DNA of 64,000 nt from Vibrio fluminensis. Its GTDB lineage: Bacteria; Pseudomonadota; Gammaproteobacteria; Enterobacterales; Vibrionaceae. Shown here in pieces: positions 49,721 through 56,936 of the stretch. A model generated the notes under the pieces. The model ran no database searches and was not told where the DNA came from. It saw only the letters and a program-made list of their open reading frames with translations. Position 1 is the first letter of the stretch. The number at the start of each line of letters is the position of its first letter. The position numbers were made by a program, and so were the translations under genes. The stretch covers positions 1-64,000 of the forward strand of contig NZ_JADILO010000035.1 in assembly GCF_015278125.1 (NCBI RefSeq). Direction: 5' to 3'.

Positions 49721-50137
49721 ATGGAATCGTTAAAAGTAAGAGACTACATGAAGCTACAAGCGGTAACTTTTACACCAGAGATGTCACTCAGTGCGGCCCT
49801 AGATAAAGTGATGGGTTCGGATTATTTAGGCGGACCTGTTGTGGATGAGAATAAAAAAGTAATTGGTTTTTTATCAGGACAAGACTTGCTCGATAAACTG
49901 ATCAAAGTAAGCTACTACTGTCAAGATACTCATATAGTCAGCGATTGCATGTATCCTGATGTGCTCTCGGTATCCCCTGAGATGTCAGTGATTGAGTTGG
50001 CGGAAATGATGCAGGTAGGCAAACCTAAAGTGTATCCGGTTATCGAAAACGGTAAGCTCATCGGCATAATTACACGTAAAGATGTGTTACGAGCGATAGC
50101 TAAAAATATCGATGCGTGTTTTAAGCATCCAGTATGA
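49721..50137 (+). CDS. CBS-domain protein
   Basis: 138 residues made of two CBS domains (about residues 6-60 and 70-130) and nothing else. Landmarks are VTFTPEMSLSAALDKVMGSDYLGGPVVDENKKVIGFLSGQDLL in the first and VSPEMSVIELAEMMQVGKPKVYPVIENGKLIGIITRKDVLRAI in the second. Such tandem CBS proteins bind adenosine nucleotides; the partner here is unknown. It is a single gene with a terminator. Confidence 0.92.
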   Translation: MESLKVRDYMKLQAVTFTPEMSLSAALDKVMGSDYLGGPVVDENKKVIGFLSGQDLLDKLIKVSYYCQDTHIVSDCMYPDVLSVSPEMSVIELAEMMQVGKPKVYPVIENGKLIGIITRKDVLRAIAKNIDACFKHPV

Positions 50138-50154
50138 TAATCTAGATTGAAGAT

Positions 50155-50178
50155 AAGGCGCTGCGGCGCCTTTATTTT
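50155..50178 (+). terminator. Rho-independent terminator after the CBS gene
   Basis: AAGGCGC pairs with GCGCCTT around loop TGCG, followed by TATTTTT. Confidence 0.85.
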
Positions 50179-50194
50179 TGCCAGAGGAAAAGCG

Positions 50195-51646
50195 ATGACC
50201 GACCAAAGTGCCAAGTTTGTTGAAGGTTCTACGATGCGACATATTTTAGTGATGTCGGGGGCTGGTTCTGTAGGGCTAATGGCTCTGTTTGTGGTCGACT
50301 TACTGGATATGCTGTTTATCAGTATGCTTGGGCAGGTAGAGTTAGCGGCGGCTGTTGGCTTTGCAGGAACTTTGGTTTTCTTTTCTACCTCTATCTCTAT
50401 CGGCACGTCGATTGCGATGGGGGCATTAGTCTCGAAGGCTATTGGTAGCAACCAGTTCACTTATGCGCGGGCTTTAAGCGCCAGTACTATGTTAACCGCT
50501 TTCTTGATTAGCTGTGTGGTGAGCGTTGTTATGTACAGCTACATTCCTGAGTTGCTTGCGGCAATTGGTGCTCAGGGGTTTGCCGCCGAGAGGGCGCAAG
50601 CATACTTAGAGATCCTCATCCCAAGTGGGCCTATTTTAGCGCTGGGTATGGCAGCAGGGGCAGCTCTTCGTGCTGCTGGTGATGCGAAGCGTTCGATGTG
50701 GGCTACATTGTCTGGTGGCATCGTTAATGCCATTCTCGACCCAATATTTATCTTCGTCTTTAATTGGAATGTTGAAGGGGCTGCAGCGGCTTCTGTTATC
50801 GCTCGTGTCACCGTACTTGCTTTTTCTATTTACCCTCTAATCAAGATACATGATCTGGTCGCCGTGCCATCGTGGTTTGCATGGAAGTGCAATTCAAAAG
50901 CCATTTTGGCGATTGCGTTACCTGCGATTGTCACCAATATCGCTACGCCAATCGGCAACGCGATTGTCACCTCTTCTTTGGCTCAATTTGGCGAAAACTT
51001 TGTCGCTGGCTTTGCGGTGATAGGGCGAATAACGCCAGTCTGTTTTGCGGTGATATTTGCTCTGTCTGGTGCGGTAGGGCCAATTATCGGACAGAACTTT
51101 GGCGCTGAAAGGTTTGACCGAGTGAAAGAGACGCTGAATAACTCTCTCATTGTGACTACGGTGTACACTGTCTTTGTTTGTATTGTGTTGTATTTAGTGC
51201 AGGGCCTACTCATCAGCAGCTTTAGTCTTACTGGAGATGCGGCGTTGATTGTTGGGACGTTTTGTACGTTTATCGCCGTCAGTTTTATTTTTAATGGTAT
51301 GCAGTTTGTCGCGAACACCTCATTTAATAACCTTGGTAAGCCTCTCTATTCGACTGCCTTGAATTTAGGTAAAGCGACTTTAGGAACGCTACCTTTTGTC
51401 CATATTGGTGCGAGTTGGTTTGGTGCATTAGGGGTTCTCTACGGCCAAGCGGTAGGGACGGTCGTGTTTGGTCTGATTGCTATCTGGGTTTTACGTAAGC
51501 ATATTCGCGATCTGATGCAGGGTGAAGTGGCAGAGCTTGAACCTAAAGATCCCGCGATAAAAAGTGTTAATGCTACACCTTTCTGTAGCCATGACGCGGT
51601 ATTGATTGAAGAAGTCGCAGCGAATAAAACCAAATTGTCAGATTAA
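50195..51646 (+). CDS. MATE-family efflux transporter
   Basis: 483 residues with 12 membrane segments. MATE proteins export cationic drugs or metabolites using Na+ or H+. Family features are MRHILVMSGAGSVGLMALFVVDLLDMLFISMLGQVELAAAVGFAG at the start and the second-half repeat ALSGAVGPIIGQNFGAERFDRVKETL. The start at 50195 is chosen (GAGGAAAAGCG upstream); an earlier in-frame ATG would lie inside the preceding terminator. The stop codon is only 5 nt before the -35 of the zntA promoter. Substrate unknown. Confidence 0.9.
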   Translation: MTDQSAKFVEGSTMRHILVMSGAGSVGLMALFVVDLLDMLFISMLGQVELAAAVGFAGTLVFFSTSISIGTSIAMGALVSKAIGSNQFTYARALSASTMLTAFLISCVVSVVMYSYIPELLAAIGAQGFAAERAQAYLEILIPSGPILALGMAAGAALRAAGDAKRSMWATLSGGIVNAILDPIFIFVFNWNVEGAAAASVIARVTVLAFSIYPLIKIHDLVAVPSWFAWKCNSKAILAIALPAIVTNIATPIGNAIVTSSLAQFGENFVAGFAVIGRITPVCFAVIFALSGAVGPIIGQNFGAERFDRVKETLNNSLIVTTVYTVFVCIVLYLVQGLLISSFSLTGDAALIVGTFCTFIAVSFIFNGMQFVANTSFNNLGKPLYSTALNLGKATLGTLPFVHIGASWFGALGVLYGQAVGTVVFGLIAIWVLRKHIRDLMQGEVAELEPKDPAIKSVNATPFCSHDAVLIEEVAANKTKLSD

Positions 51647-51650
51647 GAGC

Positions 51651-51682
51651 TTGACCTTGGAGTATACTCCAAGGTTTATGCT
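51651..51682 (+). promoter_or_regulatory. ZntR/MerR-type zntA promoter
   Basis: -35 TTGACC (51651-51656) and -10 TATGCT (51677-51682) are separated by 20 bp instead of 17. The spacer is filled by a 22-bp perfect dyad (51654-51675) whose arm is ACCTTGGAGTA. Long-spacer promoters with a central dyad are the hallmark of MerR-family activators, and the layout equals that of E. coli zntA. Confidence 0.92.
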
Positions 51683-51711
51683 TAGGGTGTACTTTGATAG
51701 GAGAATCAATT

Positions 51712-54015
51712 ATGTGCACCAAACATGAAGCATGCCGTACAAATAAAGCGGCAGCGAATCCATCTCAAGCTGGCTCATGCGCGAGTCCTAAAATTACCAG
51801 TATCAAAATGGCTGGTGTGGAAAGCACAGGTTCAGACTGTTGTTCTAGCTCGACTTGTGGCAGCGGCTCTGACCCAAGTGATGAGGAAAGCGATTCCGGT
51901 CTGTCATCACAAGCTCGTTTTAGCCATAGCTGGAAAATCAACGGTATGGACTGCCCTTCGTGCGCCCGCAAAGTTGAGACTGCAGTCAATAAAATCCCAG
52001 GTATTACTGAAGCTAAAGTACTGTTTGCCACTGAAAAACTCATTGTTAAGTCGAGTGATGTTGCTGTCGCCACTTTAGTTGAGCAGGCCATCATAGATAC
52101 GGGGTTTACCTTTAGCTCACCCAATCAAAAATCTACCCAACCTAAGCCCACTGGCTGGCTACCGATTATTAAGCAAAATGGGCAGATTATCGCGATTGCT
52201 TCGGCAATGGCGTTCGCTGGCTTGATTAAGCCTTATCAACCTCAATTAAGTGAATGGCTGTTTATTCTGACCTGTTTGGTTGGTCTGTATCCCATTGCTA
52301 AAAAAGCCATCTCTTTGGCCAAATCAGGTACGCCGTTTGCGATAGAAACGTTAATGAGTGTTGCCGCCATTGGTGCGCTTTATTTGGGTGAAAGTGTCGA
52401 AGCGGCGATGGTGCTGTTGCTGTTTTTAATTGGTGAACGTTTAGAAGCCTTTGCTGCATCTCGAGCGCGCAGTGGCGTGCAAGCGTTAATGGAATTAGTG
52501 CCAGAGACCGCGACCAAGATCATTGATGGTAAGCGAGTAGAAGTCTCCGCGAGTGAACTCAATCTTGGTGACGTAATCGAAGTCGCGCCGGGTGCTCGTC
52601 TTCCTGCTGATGGCAAAATTATCGCTGGTGCAGCAAGTTTTGATGAGAGTGCCTTAACCGGTGAATCTATTCCTGTGGAACGCTTGGCGAATGAATCGGT
52701 GATGGCAGGGGCAGTGGTGGTTGATAAGGTTGTGCGCCTAACCATTACTTCGCGCCAAGGCGAAAACGCTATCGACAGAATTCTCCATCTGATCGAGGAA
52801 GCGGAGTCGCGTAAAGCGCCGCTAGAGCGATTCTTAGATCGCTTCAGCCGCTGGTATACCCCATTGATGATGTTGGTCTCGCTGCTGGTGATCATCACGC
52901 CGCCATTGTTGTTTGCTCAACCGTGGGAAACATGGGTCTATCGCGGTTTAGCTCTATTGTTGATTGCTTGTCCGTGTGCTCTCGTGATTTCAACGCCGGC
53001 AGCGATTACTTCGGGGCTTGCAGCAGCAGCTCGTCGAGGAGCTTTAATCAAAGGCGGCGCAGCATTGGAGCAACTGGGTCATGTACAAACGGTGGCGTTT
53101 GATAAAACCGGCACGCTCACCAAGGGGAAACCTGAGGTAACCGATGTGGTGGCTGCTGATACTATTGATCCAGTTTGGCTGCTGAAACACATCGCGGCAA
53201 TTGAAGTCGGCTCGAGCCATCCATTGGCGAGTTCTTTGGTGAAATACGCCGAGAACAAAGGGATTGAATTGCCCGAAGCAAGTGACAAACAAGCGCTAAT
53301 TGGTAGCGGTATTCAAGGCGTGATTGATGGTGATCTATTCCGCGCATTGGCACCAAGTAAGTTAGAGTTTGATTTGGATAGTGAATTGAGTCAGCGCGTA
53401 GCTGAGCTCGAAGACCAAGGTAAAACAGTGATTGTGGCACTGAAGCAGGATCAGGTTTTAGGTTTGATCGCTTGGCAAGATACTTTGCGTGAAGACGCTA
53501 AACAGGCAGTTAAGGCTTTGAAAGTGCTGGGTATCAACTCAATCATGCTTACCGGAGACAATCCACGTAGTGCCTCTGCGATTAGCTCGCAAATCGATAT
53601 CGACTTTCAAGCCAGCTTGCTGCCACAAGACAAAGTCCATTTTGTTGAGCAGTTATCAGCACGCAATAATGTTGCGATGGTCGGGGATGGTATTAATGAT
53701 GCGCCAGCGATGAAAGCGGCGAGTATCGGTATTGCAATGGGGGGCGGAACCGACGTTGCGCTGGAAACCGCCGATGCGGCCATCACTCATAATCGTTTGG
53801 TTGAGCTGCCTGCGATGATTGAGCTGTCACGCGCAACACTGAATAACATTCGTCAAAATATCGCATTGGCATTGGGCCTCAAAGGGGTATTTCTGGTCAC
53901 AAGTCTGTTGGGGATTACGGGGTTGTGGGTCGCGGTGTTAGCCGACAGTGGTGCGACAGCGATTGTGACGCTAAATGCACTCCGCCTACTCAAATTTGAA
54001 AGTAAACTTGATTAA
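51712..54015 (+). CDS. zntA: Zn(II)/Cd(II)/Pb(II)-translocating P-type ATPase
   Basis: 767 residues. A P1B-type ATPase that exports Zn2+, Cd2+ and Pb2+. A Cys-rich N-terminal extension (CTKHEAC, DCCSSSTC) is followed by an HMA domain with GMDCPSCARKVE. The channel motif CPCALVISTPAAITSG, the phosphorylation site DKTGTLTKG and the hinge GDGINDAPA follow. The start at 51712 has AGGAG 8 nt upstream. Regulation by a ZntR-like activator is inferred from the promoter; no zntR gene is adjacent. Confidence 0.96.
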   Translation: MCTKHEACRTNKAAANPSQAGSCASPKITSIKMAGVESTGSDCCSSSTCGSGSDPSDEESDSGLSSQARFSHSWKINGMDCPSCARKVETAVNKIPGITEAKVLFATEKLIVKSSDVAVATLVEQAIIDTGFTFSSPNQKSTQPKPTGWLPIIKQNGQIIAIASAMAFAGLIKPYQPQLSEWLFILTCLVGLYPIAKKAISLAKSGTPFAIETLMSVAAIGALYLGESVEAAMVLLLFLIGERLEAFAASRARSGVQALMELVPETATKIIDGKRVEVSASELNLGDVIEVAPGARLPADGKIIAGAASFDESALTGESIPVERLANESVMAGAVVVDKVVRLTITSRQGENAIDRILHLIEEAESRKAPLERFLDRFSRWYTPLMMLVSLLVIITPPLLFAQPWETWVYRGLALLLIACPCALVISTPAAITSGLAAAARRGALIKGGAALEQLGHVQTVAFDKTGTLTKGKPEVTDVVAADTIDPVWLLKHIAAIEVGSSHPLASSLVKYAENKGIELPEASDKQALIGSGIQGVIDGDLFRALAPSKLEFDLDSELSQRVAELEDQGKTVIVALKQDQVLGLIAWQDTLREDAKQAVKALKVLGINSIMLTGDNPRSASAISSQIDIDFQASLLPQDKVHFVEQLSARNNVAMVGDGINDAPAMKAASIGIAMGGGTDVALETADAAITHNRLVELPAMIELSRATLNNIRQNIALALGLKGVFLVTSLLGITGLWVAVLADSGATAIVTLNALRLLKFESKLD

Positions 54016-54058
54016 TTTCCCTGTGCTGCTTTGGTAGCAACTTAAGGTTGAACGTAAA

Positions 54059-54096
54059 AATAGCCACTAAAGTCAATTTAGTGGCTATTCTTTTTT
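54059..54096 (+). terminator. Rho-independent terminator after zntA
   Basis: AATAGCCACTAAA pairs perfectly with TTTAGTGGCTATT around a 5-nt loop and is followed by CTTTTTT. Confidence 0.9.
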
Positions 54097-54127
54097 ATGC
54101 AATCACATCAGTTGTTATACATTGTTA

Positions 54128-54195
54128 TGTGATGCCAACCGTTTTTATGTGCAAGTTGACGGTTTATTACTTTTTTATGTGTGACTTGAATCACT
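54128..54195 (+). promoter_or_regulatory. CRP-like sites and promoter region of udp
   Basis: TGTGACTTGAATCACT (54180-54195) is a near-perfect CRP core (TGTGA-N6-TCACA with one mismatch). A second left half site TGTGA (54128-54132) lies exactly 52 bp upstream. A -10 candidate TACATT (54217-54222) puts the start at about 54229, 41.5 bp from the first CRP centre. Paired CRP sites about 52 bp apart are the layout of CytR/CRP nucleoside promoters in E. coli. Confidence 0.7.
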
Positions 54196-54290
54196 CTATA
54201 TCCTAGGTGAGTTCGTTACATTAGTTGCGTACCCAATGAATTTATAGATCGAGTGTTAAACGACAACTCGACGTAATAAGGAGTTTCCTC

Positions 54291-55049
54291 ATGTCTCAAG
54301 CTGTATTCCATTTAGGTGTTACCGAAGCCGATCTAGCTGGCGCAACTCTAGCGATCATTCCTGGTGATCCAGCACGTGTACAAAAAATTGCAGAGGAAAT
54401 GGAAAACCCAGTTTTTCTAGCTAGTCATCGTGAATATACACTTTACCGTGCAGAGCTAGATGGTAAACCAGTTGTCGTGTGCTCAACCGGTATTGGTGGT
54501 CCTTCAACATCGATTGCAGTAGAAGAGCTTGCTCAACTAGGTGTACGCACATTCCTACGAGTTGGTACCACAGGCGCAATTCAACCGCATGTTAATGTTG
54601 GCGACATGATTGTTACGACTGGTTCAGTTCGTCTTGATGGCGCAAGCTTACACTTTGCACCAATGGAATTCCCAGCAGTTGCTGACTTTGAAGTTGCAAC
54701 GGCAATGAAAGCGGCTGTTGAAGAATCAGGGGCTGCAGTACATATGGGTGTGACGGCATCGAGTGATACTTTCTACCCAGGCCAAGAGCGATACGACACC
54801 TTTACTGGTCGTGTAGTGCAACGTTTCCAAGGCTCGATGAAAGAGTGGCAAGAGATGGGCGTACTGAACTTTGAAATGGAGTCAGCGACATTGCTAACAA
54901 TGTGTGCAAGCTCAGGTTTGAAAGCGGGTTGTGTTGCGGGTGTGATTATCAACCGTACCCAAAAAGAGATTCCAGATCACGCGACGCTAAAAGAAACCGA
55001 GGCTCGCTCAATTAAAGTCGTGGTCGAAGCTGCACGTAAAATGCTGTAA
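54291..55049 (+). CDS. udp: Uridine phosphorylase
   Basis: 252 residues. It reversibly splits uridine with phosphate into uracil and ribose 1-phosphate. Family signatures are PGDPARVQKIAEEMENP, the phosphate-site STGIGGPSTSIAVEELAQLG, GTTGAIQPHVNVGD and FEMESATLLTM. Ribosyl- and uracil-binding positions appear intact. Single gene with its own promoter and terminator. Confidence 0.97.
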   Translation: MSQAVFHLGVTEADLAGATLAIIPGDPARVQKIAEEMENPVFLASHREYTLYRAELDGKPVVVCSTGIGGPSTSIAVEELAQLGVRTFLRVGTTGAIQPHVNVGDMIVTTGSVRLDGASLHFAPMEFPAVADFEVATAMKAAVEESGAAVHMGVTASSDTFYPGQERYDTFTGRVVQRFQGSMKEWQEMGVLNFEMESATLLTMCASSGLKAGCVAGVIINRTQKEIPDHATLKETEARSIKVVVEAARKML

Positions 55050-55153
55050 GGCGATTGCCTGATGCTCGGATGCTCGAGTTTGACGACTTGAAACGATATC
55101 AGCAAAAGATGTCTAACGTTGAAGTCGAATGATTCAGCTCAAATGATTACCCC

Positions 55154-55200
55154 AAACACCCTCAATATTTAGTAATAAGTATTGGGGGTGTTTTTATTTT
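55154..55200 (+). terminator. Rho-independent terminator after udp
   Basis: AAACACCCTCAATA pairs with TATTGGGGGTGTTT (one wobble) around a 12-nt loop and is followed by TTATTTT. Confidence 0.85.
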
Positions 55201-55211
55201 GGCGTGTGGTG

Positions 55212-55691
55212 TTAGTCAGCAAACGCCTCAGAGTCTGGACGCTGAGTGAACTGCACACCATTTAAGAAGTCACACAGTAGCTCATCGCTACACTCTTTAT
55301 AATTCTTATTATTTGGTTTGCGGAAGTAAGCACCAATCTCATACTTGCTTAGGCTGATGCCCATGAGTTCAAGTGCGTCTAACACATCTTCATTCTTCAT
55401 GTTTAGTGCGATACGCAGCTTCATAAAGATCATGTTATTCGTCAATTGCTGCTCAGGTTTTGGCTGTTCACCTTCTTTCTTCCCACGTTTTAGATTAATA
55501 AAACCATTCAAGAACACCGCAAGATCTTTATCTTTCATCTTAGAGAAAGACTTTTCGTTCTCTGCTTTTAACCAGTTATTCACCTGATCATGAGCAACAG
55601 CTACATCAGCTTGCTCGAAAGCTTTGATAATTTGGGCATTTTTAAGGTTTAGAGCGTGCTGAACGCGACGCAAAATTTCGTTGTTAGTCAA
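55212..55691 (-). CDS. DUF1456 family protein (YehS-like)
   Basis: 159 residues consisting of two similar helical repeats. Each begins with a helix like NNEILRRVQHALNLKNAQIIKAFEQADV and NNMIFMKLRIALNMKNEDVLDALELMGI, followed by an LxxWL/YFRKP element and a CDxFLNG-type end. The DUF1456 family (E. coli YehS) has no assigned function. Convergent with udp; no clear terminator of its own was seen. Confidence 0.9.
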   Translation of the reverse strand: MTNNEILRRVQHALNLKNAQIIKAFEQADVAVAHDQVNNWLKAENEKSFSKMKDKDLAVFLNGFINLKRGKKEGEQPKPEQQLTNNMIFMKLRIALNMKNEDVLDALELMGISLSKYEIGAYFRKPNNKNYKECSDELLCDFLNGVQFTQRPDSEAFAD

Positions 55692-55814
55692 AGGGTGTCC
55701 TAGTCTGGCTATTAGTTGAAGCGAATTGCTGCAACCAACGATATCAAGAATGAGCGCGACTCTATCAGAGAATGGCGACTATCAACAGAACTAATGGTTT
55801 TACGGTTAGTGTGC

Positions 55815-56648
55815 TTAACCATTTTCTGTGTAAATGTTGTCAGACGAAATATCGGGTAATGCTTGATAGAGACTTTGCGTAATATCTGTCAGCATATCAT
55901 CGTAGACCTGGGCGATAAGCTGTGAGATATCCGTGGTCAGTTGGTAGAGTTGTTGCTGATTAAGTTTCAGTGTATCCGCTGAACTCAATTCATCGAGCTG
56001 ATCGAGCACTTGGCTGCCGATCGGAGAGCGAATAGGCAGGGAGCTGATCAAACTGAGTTGGTGCAGTTTATGGCGGATCTTGTCGCTGTAGTATTTCACT
56101 CTCATCTCCCCAATCGGCTGATCGATTTCTTGAATACAAATTCGCAGCTGAGTTAATACCTCCATGCTGTCGAGCACTTGCTGCCAGTTCATATGATACT
56201 CATCGCTAAGATCGGCACGACCAGACTCTAACAGCCACACTAGAGCAATATCATCAATTAAAAACATACAGTGGCGAATTGCCGTACCATGAATACGTTG
56301 GTTACGGGCAAATGAACGCTGCTGCCACTCATGACTCAACCCTTTGAGCTTCATTTGCAGTACTCGATACATAGGTTTATGGTCAAAATTAGCTAAGCTG
56401 ACTAATCGACTAGCTTGTGCTTCTAATTCTTTATCGATTTGCTTAAGCGCATAGTCAGCAGCAGGTTGGTTATTTGTCGTGGCAGCATGATGAGTGACAG
56501 CACGATGTTTTCTGCATAGTTCCATCACAAGGCGCAAAGTGACGATTTGTTGATAGTTACGCTGGTGGGAAAGAGATCGTTGTCTTGAGTAGTGGTAGAT
56601 TAAAATCAGGATGAGAACGGAAACCGAGATAGAAATGAGAATAAACAT
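55815..56648 (-). CDS. Unassigned membrane-anchored helical protein
   Basis: 277 residues. One N-terminal membrane segment (residues 2-19, strongly Ile/Leu/Val/Ser) is followed by the basic SRQRSLSHQR, so the rest is probably cytoplasmic. The remainder is predicted helical and rich in Gln, Leu and His. TLRLVMELCRKHRAVTHHA at residues 33-51 vaguely recalls the first helix of nitrate-sensing (NIT) domains, but this is weak. No enzymatic motif was recognised. It lies between a DUF1456 gene and metG, with no partner gene. Confidence 0.75.
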   Translation of the reverse strand: MFILISISVSVLILILIYHYSRQRSLSHQRNYQQIVTLRLVMELCRKHRAVTHHAATTNNQPAADYALKQIDKELEAQASRLVSLANFDHKPMYRVLQMKLKGLSHEWQQRSFARNQRIHGTAIRHCMFLIDDIALVWLLESGRADLSDEYHMNWQQVLDSMEVLTQLRICIQEIDQPIGEMRVKYYSDKIRHKLHQLSLISSLPIRSPIGSQVLDQLDELSSADTLKLNQQQLYQLTTDISQLIAQVYDDMLTDITQSLYQALPDISSDNIYTENG

Positions 56649-56832
56649 AGCGACTCCTTGCTGCTGGTGGCATTAGAGTCTCAGCACTATCAGTGCCAGA
56701 TTTTAAGTTGATTATTATCAATGGCTTATTTTTAAAGGCTCGGTATGGCTGTACTATTTTGGTGCAGAGGTTCACCAGTGAGGGGAGGGTATAATACCAA
56801 CCAGCATAAGTCTTTAATCATTCTTGCTGATT

Positions 56833-56914
56833 AAAATCGCTGATAACGTTGTTGCAGATTTTGTAATTAGAATAACTAGTTAGCGGCAATCTGCGCCTAG
56901 TTCTAAGCGATTTT
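56833..56914. repeat. Nested inverted repeat between metG and the unassigned gene
   Basis: Outer arms AAAATCGCT (56833-56841) and AGCGATTTT (56906-56914) and inner arms GCAGATT (56854-56860) and AATCTGC (56888-56894) can form one long two-part stem. It is preceded by AATACCAACCAGC (56792-56804) and followed by the palindrome TTGCGCAA (56918-56925). The layout suggests a non-autonomous intergenic repeat element or a structured 3' UTR of metG. No T-run follows for metG. Confidence 0.6.
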
Positions 56915-56936
56915 CCTTGCGCAATTTTCTGACCAC

